Shown: positions 11,403 through 24,200 of the stretch, piece after piece | How the letters are laid out: each line of letters begins with the position of its first letter | How positions within the stretch are numbered: position 1 is the first letter of the stretch | Assembly: GCA_947650285.1 (NCBI GenBank) | Contig: CANTFL010001191.1 | Coordinates: forward strand, 124,001-188,000 | Direction of reading: 5' to 3' | Length of the DNA: 64,000 bases | Origin: Hyaloperonospora brassicae | Lineage: Eukaryota; Oomycota; Peronosporomycetes; Peronosporales; Peronosporaceae | Translations under genes and position numbers: made by a program | The notes under the pieces: generated by a model | The model's input: only the letters and a program-made list of their open reading frames with translations | What the model was told of the DNA's origin: nothing | Databases searched by the model: none

Positions 11403-14400
11403 AGTCGTAAGGCAAATATCGTCGAACGGATCAGATGGCAATATGATTAGCGAGAACACAGCGTGCTTTTTGAGTTATGCAACCCATTAGTGATTTTAGG
11501 TGTCCCGGTAGCAGTGCAAGCCTCCACCAGATATCATCGAGTATAAACGCCTCTCTGTGCGCACGATTTTATATTTATAGTAATCTGAGACTCAAGTCGC
11601 TTACACACAAGCATCATGGACCAGCCTTTTTCCAGTCAACGCAATGCAAGCCTTGCACTAGTTGTAGCGTGCTTATCCAACCCATTGTCGCTGGTCATCA
11701 TTTTGCTTAAACAAGGCCCGTGACCAGCGTGTGCATTCAAAGTGTTGACAAAAATTACCAAAAGCTATTACGAGTAAATTAGGGTCGTGGTCCGACCACC
11801 GCTGTATCATTTTTACAAGCCAAGATCGAAGTTTATTACATACTTAGGACAAAAAAGGTTTGCATTGATCTCGAGACATCCTTACTTCGACGATCAAAAT
11901 CGATCAATGAATCGCACTTGCTGGTCACTCCGGTCCATCCTATGTGTCATCATTGTGGAGGTGTTCGCGACTTGACGTCGTGAGCTGCACGCAGGACATT
12001 GTGTTCCATGCCAGGAGTATGTGTGATAATTGTAGAATTATCAATATCTCGTTTGTCGCGATCAGTTTCATTTATCCGATCACTACAGAAAGCACCGACA
12101 TCACCGTATTCATAATGATGAACTTAGCCGCTGTGACTTCGATTGTAGCCTACTTGCGAACGAACAGCTTACTTGGAAGCAACAACGTCTGACTCACTGA
12201 CAGGCGTCGAAACATGCGGTACTACTTGATCTGACTCGGACCGCCAACATGAATCTATGTTACTGCCTTTTCCCATGCCCCGCATCGATCCAATCCGACT
12301 GAATTGAATCCTTACCGCATGCGACGTTCGGAACGTTCGAAACTTCGAATGACGATGAGCTTTACCGATGGTCACCATCTATGCGGCGTGAATACTCAAG
12401 GGCTATTGCAGCGCCTGAAGTCGTATAATTTCGGTCGCCATAGAAATCTTCGCCACGCACAATTTGTATTTGTTCATGGCCATGCGATGAAGAACGTCTT
12501 AGTGCTTGACTGTGCTTGCAACGTCCTTGTATGCCCAAAGCAACGAACGGTGTGCACGCGATCGGTACACCACATTCATCAATGTTACCGTTGGATTGTG
12601 GCCATGCACCAATATGAACTCGTGCATGAAGTGACAATAAGTGATTTCATCAGCTTGACTAACGTATAACTACTGAATGTTAGTTGAACATCGTATAAGC
12701 TACTGACATCGAATCACATGACCCTTGAAGGTCATTTTCAGTAAGAAACCGATGACGATCGACACATCGAATTTTATCAATAGCGTTTTCAGTCAATACG
12801 GTATTCATCAAGACGAGACGCGCGCAATAAGTGGTGTGCAAGTAGTCAGCATACAGGTCTGTAGTCCCATATGTTCAACAAAGTTCTATACATGACCAAT
12901 CTCAAAAATAGCCAAGCAAGTCAGATATAGTTTTTTTCATTCATCTATTCTATTCTGGCTTAGATGAACACACTTTCTTCCACACGTATAGAGTGTCGGT
13001 GAGGTGACCAACAACTCCGTCCACACTGTGCTGTGTAAGCGAAGGATACGTATACAAATCCACAGCTCTTCGAACTGATGTGCGTGGTCTCCATATCGAT
13101 GACGCATGGCATGGTGGCTGTAATGAAGCATCCTGCGTATGTACTGTGAAGAGTATAAGCGGAACTGCACAGAAGTTGGTGCAGGTAGGCGCCTCTGAAC
13201 GCACGTACACGAACGCTAACGAAGCGAATGCAACTACACGAACACCTTGATCGGAGGCAATAGTAGAGTTGCCCCTAAGTATAACAGGGGTGTGTTGAAC
13301 CACCCGGTACCCACCCACTGCGAGCGTCTATCATTCATTAGACGCCTGTTAGATGATGTAAGGGCCAACATCCAACCGATGATCAGTGAGTGCAGCATCA
13401 TATGATGGATTTGACAAACCACCATTAGCATTTGGTCTGGTCCCAATTTGATACACCGGGCTTATGTCATCACATAGATGCCACAAGTTCGAGTTGATAC
13501 CTTACAGACAGACCGTCGAGTGGTATATGTGTGCTGAACTCCACTTCTTTTGACGTTGAGAAGGATTGATGCTCACTAAACGGGCTTTTTGCGATATAGA
13601 GACTAAGGCTTCGACTCGTTTGAGCTTGATTGCGAAGGTTTGATAATTTGTCCCTACGAGGTAATCTAGCAAAAGAAAAGCACCTCGCTCATTTCGCCAT
13701 CATGTAGAACAGTCAACCCTTCCGAGCGTCTTCTTCTAAAACGCACGTCCAACTTGGTCGTTTGATTTGCTGATAAGTAGCACCTGCACCACCATTTCAT
13801 TCTTGTGCTCGTTAAACATACATGAAGACCATGCACTTATTTGGTGGATGTTTACAAATTATTCGTGCAACCCTTTCATCTTGTGGCAGTAAGAACACGT
13901 CATGATCACGATATTCGAGCACTTCATCGATGGGCGTATAGGATATGAAAAGAGGGCGAGGTGGCGCAATCTGATCGTAAACGGCTTCCCTCCTCACTTT
14001 ACGTTGAACGGAAGATGCACGTCATGCATATCCGTCGTTACGTACAAAAGTCAAACGAACGCCCTCTGAACGAACCGGAAGGCAATTGGCGGCAGTCAAA
14101 GTTTGGGATCAACTGACAAGCATCAAATGATCACAGAAATCGAAGCTTTTACCGCAAGTTAAGGAATACACATGTGCCAATTAATCCAGAGCAGAAAGTA
14201 TGTACCACAAGATGAGGAAATGAAGAAGTATGTACCGGACACTGAAGTAAAAGTGCACTACGGATGTGTATGTCATACGAGCGAATTTTCACGTGCCCTT
14301 GGAGCAGTCGTTTACATTTACTCATATCTTCTGTCTTCTCCTCTACTTCGTCGATTCCACACCCTTTTCTGTTTTTCGTCGTCGTCAGTATATACACTCC

Positions 14401-14826
14401 CTGTATCATTAAATTACGTCTATTGCGTCGAGAGTGAGCATTCCGTCTCGAAGTAGAAACTCGAGCTGCTCACGGCTCGCAGCTGGCAGCTGTACATGCT
14501 CGTTGTTGCTCATGTTTGGGTCGCACAATTGACGCACAACGCCTGAACGATAATTGTGCATTTCGAATCGTATTGTTCGTAAAACAAACAGAAGAACGAA
14601 CTGATTATCACGCAGACGCAACAATAAGTGCATTGTCGACTCTGTAGTTCGAAAGACAAATATGCAGGCATGACAAACCAGTCAGCAACGACATCTTTAT
14701 CCGTAAATGCAGGTGATCGCATCCACAAGACCTTTCAATCTTGACGATGGCAAGTGTGCATCTGTATTCAAGTCGCCTTTTACATAGACGCTTTCCTCTA
14801 TGCTGATGGCCGCTTATGTCCTGTTG
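11403..14826. other. No supported gene
   Basis: There are short frames on both strands but none with a recognisable domain or convincing signal peptide. The longest plus-strand frame (12304-12669, 121 codons) lacks any motif I know. No tRNA or other RNA gene was recognised. Confidence 0.55.
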
Positions 14827-15174
14827 CTAGAGCCAATAAGGTCTAAGTCCAGTATGATGGTAGTCTTGGCATTCAAAGCCTTCGCAAACACTTGCATTAG
14901 CACCTTCAACAGCACCAACACACATTTGTGAGTTCTCCATCAAAACACCTGCTCTTGTTTCTTCTCTATACTTGATCTCACACTGCCTCGAGACGTACGT
15001 ACCCTTGAGTATGAAACACAGCACTGTGTACGCGTCATTTAAGTACGGCGCTTTCTCTATTATTCCTTCGCAACGATATCTTGTGGAAATGTGTAATCCA
15101 GACAGATCTACATGTTGATACATTAGCACATCACATGAGGCTGATGAAAGGGTCAGAAGCAACGTAGCCATCAT
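14827..15174 (-). CDS. Possible small secreted Cys-rich protein
   Basis: Starting at the ATG at 15174 (the open frame extends 6 codons further but only to a non-ATG start), the product is 115 residues. It begins MMATLLLTLSSASCD, a short but plausible signal peptide. The remainder has six further cysteines (RYRC, TVLC, RQC, QMC, SVC, FEC), a spacing typical of small secreted pathogen proteins. I do not recognise the family; the YQHVDLSG stretch faintly recalls beta/gamma-crystallin-type secreted domains, which is only a suggestion. It lies 0.8 kb from an effector gene transcribed away from it. No intron is evident. A chance frame remains possible. Confidence 0.35.
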   Translation of the reverse strand: MMATLLLTLSSASCDVLMYQHVDLSGLHISTRYRCEGIIEKAPYLNDAYTVLCFILKGTYVSRQCEIKYREETRAGVLMENSQMCVGAVEGANASVCEGFECQDYHHTGLRPYWL

Positions 15175-15288
15175 ATCGAACGACGTGAGCACACTTCAAG
15201 ACTACGTTTGACGCGTCAGCACCTACTCCTTCTTGCGCTTCGAGTTGTGACGGAAAAAGTTGAGAGGGTGTGGAGGGCGTGACGATAC

Positions 15289-15318
15289 ATGGATGTACAT
15301 GGATGTACATGGATGAAG
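15289..15318. repeat. 10-bp tandem repeat
   Basis: The unit ACATGGATGT is repeated three times (about 15293-15315) in the spacer between the putative secreted gene and the effector gene. Confidence 0.8.
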
Positions 15319-15956
15319 GTGTGAAGATATACGTGCATGTATGTATTTGCATAATTTCAGGTGATGTGTATTCGGTCAATTCGTCTACACCGCTGGAGCC
15401 CTTTCTTCTGTCCGATTATTTAACGCCTAATTCGTCCATGTTGTGGCGCTTGTTTTCTGTTTCAGTTACTTGGTGAACCATTTCTCTATTTGTGAAATTG
15501 TGCACCAAATAACAGAAACAGGTGCACGATTCCTCGATTATTTGGCGCACTCTAGCTTCATGATAAATTACCGCATTTCATAGTATGTGCAGTTGTAAGG
15601 TGCAGTTGTATATCATGTACGTATTTTTTACTCTATAATTGGTGCATGTTTGTATTCTAGTCACTATTTGGTGCATGTTGAGTCGCTCTAACTTATCTGC
15701 TTGGAAAAGTCCATACTGTCATCATTTAAACGAGCAGAAAGTCACGTGGACGAGGCCGGATCGAACAGAGCGGGTTGGGACACACCTTCTTGCGGATGTG
15801 GTCGCTCGATCACCAGATTGGTAGAATATGCTGCACGAACGTACGCTATTGACCACGTGGCTGGTTCAAGCGGTCGCTCGCTCGTTAGCGAAGCACGCAT
15901 CCAGTCCCCACTTTACCATCCGCTCTTCCTACGACAGTAACTCCGTTCTCTCGACA

Positions 15957-16997
15957 ATGCGCGTCTACTCTCTCGTTTTCCTGACGTCATCTGCTCTTTC
16001 GTCCCGTGTGGACGGCGTCTTGGAACCCGCGAGCTCTAACGTGACAGCGCTCGACTTCCCGGCGGTCGTTCGTCCATTGCCGGACAACGACGACGACGCT
16101 ACTGCCTCGAGGTCGTCAACGCGTGATGGTCCGCCTGACGCCGACGAAAGGGGCCCTTTGGTTGAACCTTTTTCTTCCGCATTTTCAAAGATTGTAGGAC
16201 TAGGCAGGCGTGCGACGCTGAAAGGGGAGCAAAAGGAGCCACAGAGGTCGCGGCTATTGATGCGGGACCGCGTCTTCGTGAAATATGTGGATGCTGCACT
16301 AAAAGACAAAGAGTTTGGGGATTTGTATCGCCTGTACGAAGCCTCTGGTCAGTCAATGATTGACGACCTTGCCAACCATTACGGAGCTGATGTTGTGGCT
16401 CGCGCGGTTGCTGCGGCGCGAAAGACCAACACTGACAACCCTGCGCGGTTTCAGGAACCTTCGACCACCGTGGAGAAGCTGGTGAAGGATCTGTTGCAAA
16501 GATGGCTCAAGGAGAAGAAAGAACTGAAGGACGTGTTCACTGCTCTCAAAATCAACCACTATGAATTCACAGCCGGTGAACTGGCGGATATCTTATATAA
16601 TCGCCAAGTTGACGTGTCGATCGTTGAGTTCGCCCGGAAGATGACTAGTCCAAAGTTGACACTTCTGGAAGACTACAGCAAGCTTAAGATGGCCGACAAA
16701 AGTGATGTAGCTTATCTCCGCGCTATCATGGATGGCTTTGGTGGGGAAAAGCAATTATTTTTGCTGCTACGTGAGGCAAATGGAAAGAATTTTTTAATCG
16801 ACAAGGCAGATGAGCTGGAAGATGCTTTCCTCAAGATGTGCGCTTTCGATGGCATGAGCCCCTCGGACGCGTTCAAGAGGCTAGGGACTGGCCAAAAAGC
16901 GGAAGAATTTTTTCGTACGAAGAGGTTGGACAAGATGACGAAGTATGTCGAGGACTACAACAAAAAAAGTCTACAGCACAGCCAACAACTGTATTGA
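15957..16997 (+). CDS. RxLR-class effector with LWY-type units, prematurely stopped
   Basis: The frame is open from 15828, but the ATG at 15957 begins a clear signal peptide (MRVYSLVFLTSSALSS). The protein read is 346 residues. After the signal peptide comes a disordered acidic/Ser/Arg segment with a DADERG site (about residues 60-65) that resembles the EER end of the RxLR-EER translocation region; I see no canonical RxLR. The rest is helical. A W-containing helix (QRWLKEKKELKDVF, about 178-191) and a segment ending KYVEDYN (about 328-334) match the W, Y and L elements of the WY/LWY effector fold, in which such proteins act inside plant cells. A stop at 16995 follows a frame change at an A7 run (16962-16968); the next frame carries on with similar helical sequence to 17230. 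The host target is unknown. Confidence 0.75.
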   Translation: MRVYSLVFLTSSALSSRVDGVLEPASSNVTALDFPAVVRPLPDNDDDATASRSSTRDGPPDADERGPLVEPFSSAFSKIVGLGRRATLKGEQKEPQRSRLLMRDRVFVKYVDAALKDKEFGDLYRLYEASGQSMIDDLANHYGADVVARAVAAARKTNTDNPARFQEPSTTVEKLVKDLLQRWLKEKKELKDVFTALKINHYEFTAGELADILYNRQVDVSIVEFARKMTSPKLTLLEDYSKLKMADKSDVAYLRAIMDGFGGEKQLFLLLREANGKNFLIDKADELEDAFLKMCAFDGMSPSDAFKRLGTGQKAEEFFRTKRLDKMTKYVEDYNKKSLQHSQQLY

Positions 16998-17230
16998 ATG
17001 TACTCAGAGGCAGGCTTTTAAAGATGTTCGAAAAGGGGAGCACCAATGACGAGATGAAGGCGAATATGATGAAATATGAGCGCGAATTATTTAAGCATTG
17101 GTACTCCAAGAAGGTTACACCCACTGAGCGTCTGCAAGAACGTATACAGCATCTCGACGCTGCGGCGCAAGTCGTTATCAAGCTAAGGTACAAAGACTTT
17201 TATAATCGACGACGAACCCCACCCGAGTGA
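16970..17230 (+). pseudogene. C-terminal continuation of the effector, other frame
   Basis: Directly after the A7 tract a second frame stays open to a TGA at 17228-17230. It encodes amphipathic helical sequence with aromatic residues in LWY-like positions (KHWYSKK, then VVIKLRYKDFY at the end). This is what would be expected of one further LWY unit, so the ancestral gene most likely ran from 15957 to 17230. One base too few in the A tract separates the two parts. Pseudogenisation, a homopolymer sequencing error and transcript slippage are all possible. Confidence 0.6.
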
Positions 17231-17930
17231 TCGCGTTTCGCTACGGTGCAAGTCGTACGGTACACTGTAGCTGCGTTAGTCACCATGAGTGAGAATAAGG
17301 CATTGACTTTTACTTGATACCATGTGACTCCTTGAATACTCACTTGTTTGCTCGCCTCGGGTCAACCATGCGTTGACTTGCTCCATCACGCCTTGCACGT
17401 CGATGGTGATAGAATACTTACTGGTACCATTGCGCGAAAGTCAGGTAACGGACAGTCTGTTTGGTGCAAGACCCACTTAAGGACGCAGTAGTAGTAGTAG
17501 TAGTAAAAGTGAGGCATATTGAGGAACGATTAGCGACCAGCAATGCCCTATTCAAGGACGTAGTAGTGATTATGGCAAATGTGGCGTGATCCTCCTTCGG
17601 ACCTTCATCGTGAAAAGTGACGCAAAGCTGTAAGCCGAAGAGAACTCAGAATCCTTCTCACGCGTTTCAAGAGCTGATCCCAGTTGCACAAGTGTGTCCA
17701 AACACCGCCTTGGGCGATCGATGACTGATCAGCAGCGACTGCCATGTGTCCAAGCTGACGACAACAGCGATACCGAAGTAGACCAACCACCACCTGACTT
17801 TTGACAGCGCTCGTTTTTACTCGCCTATTCAGCTGATCGCTGAGTGTCGACAAAAGAGTGGTCGGACACGTTGACTACAACACACAGCGAGCAAAAAACG
17901 GATCTGAACGTCTGAAACGTCACGACGACG
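17231..17930. other. No gene seen; AGT microsatellite
   Basis: This is the 3' flank of the effector gene. A short (AGT)n run lies at about 17488-17504. Nothing else is recognisable. Confidence 0.6.
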
Positions 17931-18242
17931 TTGTAACCCACGTCAAAAAGTCATACGAAAACCCAAGGTCGGAACGGAAGACAAAAAATACTGAGACCGG
18001 GAGATCAGAAGCGTTTGCGCTGCACACATTGTATCATCGACAGAGCTTCATGCGTTGCTTACGAGTATGGACCTGGCCTTGGTTCGTGTCAGTGTTCAAC
18101 TTTCGATCAGGGTCGTGAGGGATCGACGCGTTCATCTTAACACGGTGAAACGACGACCACAAATAGTCGGTGCCTTCGATACGTTTTGTTCAGTCTTGCC
18201 ATATCCAGATGTTGCAACGTTGATGCGGCTGACACTGACGAT
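17931..18242. repeat. Direct repeat, copy 2 (copy 1 at 1-312)
   Basis: It is a near-identical, same-orientation copy of the window's first 312 bases. The pair brackets element 1 and the effector region, so they could be ends or internal parts of a dispersed element; no terminal structure is visible. Confidence 0.85.
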
Positions 18243-21200
18243 AATCGATGATGTATGTGTCTTTGAATTTCTTCGACAACTTTTGTTGTCTGTGCATTTG
18301 GTGAATCGACATTATGCCACACCTTATGTTTTTGTGTTGGATAGGGGTCTCCTGAGACGCAAAGGCGCATTATACGTCTTCATACGTTCGGTTGGTGCGA
18401 CTACGGCATACGTTATTATCTTTCGTGTGCCAACATCATGACGCGAATAGTAGTAGGAACGTCATGAAAGTTAATACACCGCCTGTAATAGGCACTCGCA
18501 TTGACTGTAGCAAGCAAAATATGTATATCGCGTAGTGCGAACTAAAACTGGTTGGCAAGGAAGTGTAAAAGGGATACCACCTTATTTCGTGACATGACGG
18601 CTAGCAACAACTGCACCCAATTCAAAACATCATGGGCCACTTTTGTTGCATCTAGTTCTAGCAGATGTACGATACGATGCTAAATTTGTTGTGGGTAAGA
18701 GGACCTACAGACTGATGATCTAGTCAAATGACACATGTACAGTCCGTGAGTTTTCCTGATGGTCAGTCAAAACTGGGTTTTGTTGAATCAGGACGCTTTG
18801 GATTCGATTGGCTTGTGCAAACGGAACTGTCCGGGTAATGTCTTGAGGTGTCGTGCCGCCAATTATCAAGAAAGGATGAGCGCCTGCAGCACGTAGTCGC
18901 TCGGATACATACTGGCATGTTTTGTAAGCACAGATGCACGTTCTTCTCCACTGTTGCTGTTCAGGTTTAGCATCCAAAATATCTGGCTGTTCTCAAGAAG
19001 TAAATGACAAGGTACGGCGACGACTGCTTGACACACGTAGCTGATGCTGGCAAGGTCATAAGATTGCTTTACGCTATGCTACTTTAATGATTTTGATGCC
19101 ATCCTTACGAGGGATGCATGCTTATCGTGCCCATTCTCTTGCACATATTTGTACGCTGACTGGCCAAACTATAGCCTGTATGAAGATCAACCATTATCTG
19201 GGTTTGCCAGTCGGCCACATCAATTTCTACACGAGGCTATTGATATTGGTCAAGTTCGCGATTTTATTACTGCGTGACAGATGAGGCCGATTACATCACA
19301 CATCCAAATGACGATCTGACTCTGACCGCCAACTTCAGTCCTTTGAGGACGAATGGTTGATACTATATTCATGGCTTGCCGAGCGCGATAAACGTCAACA
19401 TAGCTACGTCAATATTTCTAAGTATCGAATCCTATTGTACAAGCATTGTCATCGGAAAGCCACCATTTGACTGGCCTTGATCTGCACTATGTAAGCCAAA
19501 CATAGTCAATTTCTCTGCCGCATGCACCTTGCAAACCCTCAATCGCCTCATTCGGCAAGTCCAAAGACCCCGCCAATCAGAAAGAGTTAAGGGATGGGTC
19601 ATAAAAGAGCGGCTTGCTCACTCACGATTTGATGCACTTTTCCTATCCTTCTATATCGATAAGCCTATGCTGCTAGCAATTTCTCCGCAATAACGGCCGA
19701 CAACATATAGAACGGAAAGTGTAACGTAGCGTCAAAGAAGAAAGGACTACAGATTGCCATCCATCAACGACCTTAAGAATAAAACGTGTTTCGCACGGAT
19801 GTTTCCAAATCAGACTGTACGAAATCTGGCACTGTGAGAACACCTCCACTTGATAAGCCACAAGAAAGGAGCACACTCACTATCGATGGTCAAACACACC
19901 GATTGAGAACGGTATATATCCGCAAGATACAGTGTCTTAAATGTCAAAGTCGTTCTCAAAGTCTTCGTCTCTCTTTCCTGTCCAATTTTGTGTGTGCTGC
20001 ATTGTACATTTCTTGTTTGTCAGTAGAATGAGCGTGCAACAAAATTAACGAGCATAAATTACCTACTAAGGCATATATTGAATACCGCAAACGAAATGAC
20101 GTTGATTCACGCAGCGCAAAGTTATACTAGATGCATATTAAATTATAAGTATCCCAGAAGTGTACGAGCCTTACCATGACGGTCGCACAATTCTTGTCGT
20201 GTCGATAGCTGCATGCATTCCAGAAGACATTCGCTGTATTATTCATACGCAAGATACCAAAACTTCCAAAGCCAGATAAACTGCAATGGATACTGCCTCA
20301 ATACGAAAAGCTCCGATAAGATAGCTACGAAGATTGACAAAAGCAGCGACGCATCGGTCTGGCGTCGAATCTGACAGCATAAGTCACTACATATTCGCTC
20401 ACACGAGGAGACATTGCATGTAGAACGTTATGTTATTTTCGTCGTGTTCATATTTCAGTATCAATATATGGTAATATCGAAGACTACACTGCTACTATCG
20501 CTTTTTATTCATGCCATACGAAAGCGTAGACTTTCTCATGACCGCAGTGTGACGGGTTGAGTAAGTTAGTCAAAAATGACTACAATTAGATCGATAAATT
20601 TGGTCATCATCTCGATTGCAAAAGGAATGATGAATGTTTATACAAAGTTTGAGCCAGTAGCTTTTCGTGAGAATATATTCGCGGGATGATGCCAGAAATG
20701 ATCTGAACCATCACATACAGCAACCTAAAGCGCTGAAAGAGGAGAGAAGTTGCTACGACATACAGTCTTACGTAGTCAAGTCGAATATCATCCACATATT
20801 AACTTAAGTTGACGAAAGCAAACCTTTCGTATTAACTATTTTAACTTAGTAAACGCCTCCTTAATATATGCAATTACAAACGTGGCGTTTCACAGAATCT
20901 GCATACATTATCATCAGCGTGGAAGCTTATACTGTTCTCGTGGTTTTCGACATATCAACCGTTTCAGCTTGTAGCACTCTGTCGTCCGTGCACTTACATG
21001 AAAATATCATTTTTAAAATTCTTTTGACGTACAGCTATATTACGCTATGCGTAAAATCAGCTTCAATTAGTTTAAACTTATATACCAGTCAGCTCAGTTG
21101 ATAATAGAATACGATGACGACGACGCCAATAAAGACATGTTGTATACTCTTGGAAAAACAACTTAAAAATACGGAATAATCTGTGTTTGATGCACCATTG

Positions 21201-24200
21201 GACTGTCAATGCAATAGAGAAAGCCTTGCTGAAGCAGCGAGTTGCTCAGTGACGTGATATGCCAACGAAGACCGCCTTTTACCAAACCGTTGCATTCTAT
21301 TATAACACGTCTCGACATATAGCATCTATCTGCTACTGCTTTTTGAGCGAGTATGCCTTAAGTAATGCACTTTCGAATGGCTATCTTTCATTACAAGAAA
21401 GCAGGAGGATACGCATTGCTTCAATCAAACATCATTTTTTACACACACTCTCGGTAGAAATAAATTTAGGCATTTATAATTTGGCTAAATGTCCCAACAA
21501 TAGACCATTCCTCTACTTTGTGACGTATTATATGTTTTCGAAATTGGGGGTGGTTCCCTAGGGTAGTGGTGCAGTAGGCTAATCTTTAAGATGATGACTG
21601 TCGGTTCAATCCCATCACTGTGTACAATAATCCCGGAGGGTGACAATCGCAGTGTGAATTCCACATTAGCTGAAAAACCTGCCACTACCTCTCAAAAACC
21701 ATGGTTGCAAATACCGGATATAGTGGGTCGTCCGCGTGCCCGAATATACCTCACCAAACCAACCAACATATATGTTTTCGAAACGAACATATTGTAATTC
21801 GAGGATGGAGCGATCTCCTGATTACAAAATACCTAGATTAAGACCAGAGTTGATCTCATAGAATTGGGGTACATCAATCGTTATCATCATGCTTACTTTC
21901 GACATATCAATATCCCTCGTACATTTGCCTTACTTAATAAGATCATTGATTTATAAATAAGAGTGCATACTTGTTTATTTAGCGTCCTACCACTGGTCGT
22001 GTAATGAAACTAATTCTTCCGCCACGTACTGGTACGCTTGACAAAGGGATAGCTTCGGCGTAACAAGATGATTAAGTATGAAATCGGTTCATGCAAATGC
22101 GTCGTCTTGTCTATCAAGTAGACAAAAAGAAAGAGGAATTACCGATATCAAGAATACTGGTTATGTTACCGAATTGTTTTTACGCGCTCTTATGACTATA
22201 AGCGATAGCGATGTTACTATCGATAGCACGAGATAGGACACTGTTTTTGCAATTAAAGATATTATGCCCACTGCGACTCAAATAAATCTTAATGAAAACT
22301 ATTTTGCCAAGGGAACATTGGTACTCATATTCGACATTGATGCAAAGCCACAAAAGAAAAATGAATTGTAAAGAATTCTCGATGTCAGGAGATCGATGAT
22401 CGTTACTGATTAAAAAAACTGGAAATTTTGCAAATTAAAGAATGTCGCTTCGAACTCTCAACCAAAGTGTGTTATACCTTTATCTGGTTGGTATCTCATA
22501 TCACCTCAAAAACTGATATAACAAAAATTTGTTCAGTCCGCGATCTCTTTACTATAAGAAGGTAATGATCTCACTAGACAATCGTTAGCTAAGTTTTGTT
22601 AGAGCGGTGTCACTATAACGATAATGAAGGTTTACATTTTATTTTTCTCCATCATAGAATGTAAAGCCTCCTGTAGTGATAATCATTTGCACGTCACAAA
22701 GCGTAATATACGACGACGATGATGCTTTAGATAAAGATATAGACAGTAAGCTTTCGTCTAAATGAAGCAATGATATATATGAAACGATAAAAACATGGCC
22801 TATCTAGCAGCAGGAAACCATGACTAATGCCGCTCTTATAGCAAGTGTACATCTCATAATCGCCTTACAAAAAGAGTCAGAAGCGCGTGGATGCTGAATG
22901 GGTAATTACCAGATCTCGATTTTGGTATGATCGATAGCATATCTGCACAATAACTTAGTGAGCATTAAAGCCAAATAAAAAGCATTCCGTGGACGTAAAG
23001 CACCGTGGGAGGCCCCACACTTGAATCTATTAAGTTTAATAAGCTTGGATTCTTGTATAGAAGGCAGGACTTACGTATGTTAACAATCTTCCCGATAAAG
23101 GCAAAAGCTGATACTATATCTACTGGAAAAAGTCCGTACAGACCAGCGGTGTGTTATCCCCATTTACGTGAAGTAGCTAACAACAGTAGTTTCAAAGAGA
23201 TATAGGTTTGAATAAATTTAAGGCTGTGTAATATATGTTCGTTGGAATCCACAAAAAACTATTTTTTCAAAATTAACTGCTTGAGATATTGAGCATGGGC
23301 ATTTTCATACGACAATACTAAAATTACTATTTAACCAAAAATACCTTCTTAGTTTGCCAAGCATATTGCGTATCATTGCAGCGGATGAATACATATCACA
23401 TTTTTGGAGAGCATGTTGATGGTTCAGGTCAAATTGAGCGTTCAGACGATGATACTTGTGGCTTTAGAAAAATAAAAAGTAGCAAACAAAAAAGTGTGCG
23501 GTATTGATCATCTACCGTGCACGCGTACCTCACTTTCTGCCCATTACTTTGAATCTTTTAGCCATAGAGACATCGTATTAATCGATTCATCATGTACAAT
23601 GACTAAAGCAATCAATCACTATATCTATGCTGCAGTCCACAGTTCTTCAATGCGGACAATAGATAAATAAGTGAGGGGGTCAATACCTTGCAGAATAGTG
23701 CTGGTGATCCCAAATTCAGAGAAAACAAATATTAGATGTCTTCATTGAATATCCATCCGCTGACATTTTGATCGGCTCTCTATCATTACTAACTGAGTTT
23801 CACCGCAGTTCCAATGATGTATACATTATTTCGAATATGTCTTGAACTACAATACCGCATACACATACACATATATAGACGCATGAAATAATTTCAAATC
23901 ATTTTCATGCAGAATCCGCATCACCGTTTATAAATGTAATATGTTGTTTGATTTATATCGACGAATAGTCAGCGGCTCGTATATGGACGCAAATTTACTC
24001 GGTAGGAAGAGTTCGATTCAACATTATACTATAAGATGAAGACACTCTTTTATCAATCAAGTTCTCTTGATCGCTGTTAAATCTATTAAGTAAAGATGTA
24101 AACTTTGTAATGTATCGTGACCAAATACTTGCGCAATAAATTACTCGTCACGAGATAAGCGGGTGATGTGCCAATCACTTTATAGCGAGGCATGCAAGAC

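Noticed and set aside
15828..15956. Upstream ATG for the effector
   Set aside because: A start at 15828 would bury the signal peptide 43 residues inside the protein; 15957 places it at the N-terminus.
21553..21640. tRNA gene
   Set aside because: It has GGTTCAATCC and an A-box-like stretch, but the anticodon stem leaves no proper loop and the acceptor ends do not pair.
22680..23210. Copia-type RT remnant
   Set aside because: Short matches (a YDDD-like and a PYRPAV-like stretch) are too weak and occur among many stops; not distinguishable from chance in AT-rich DNA.
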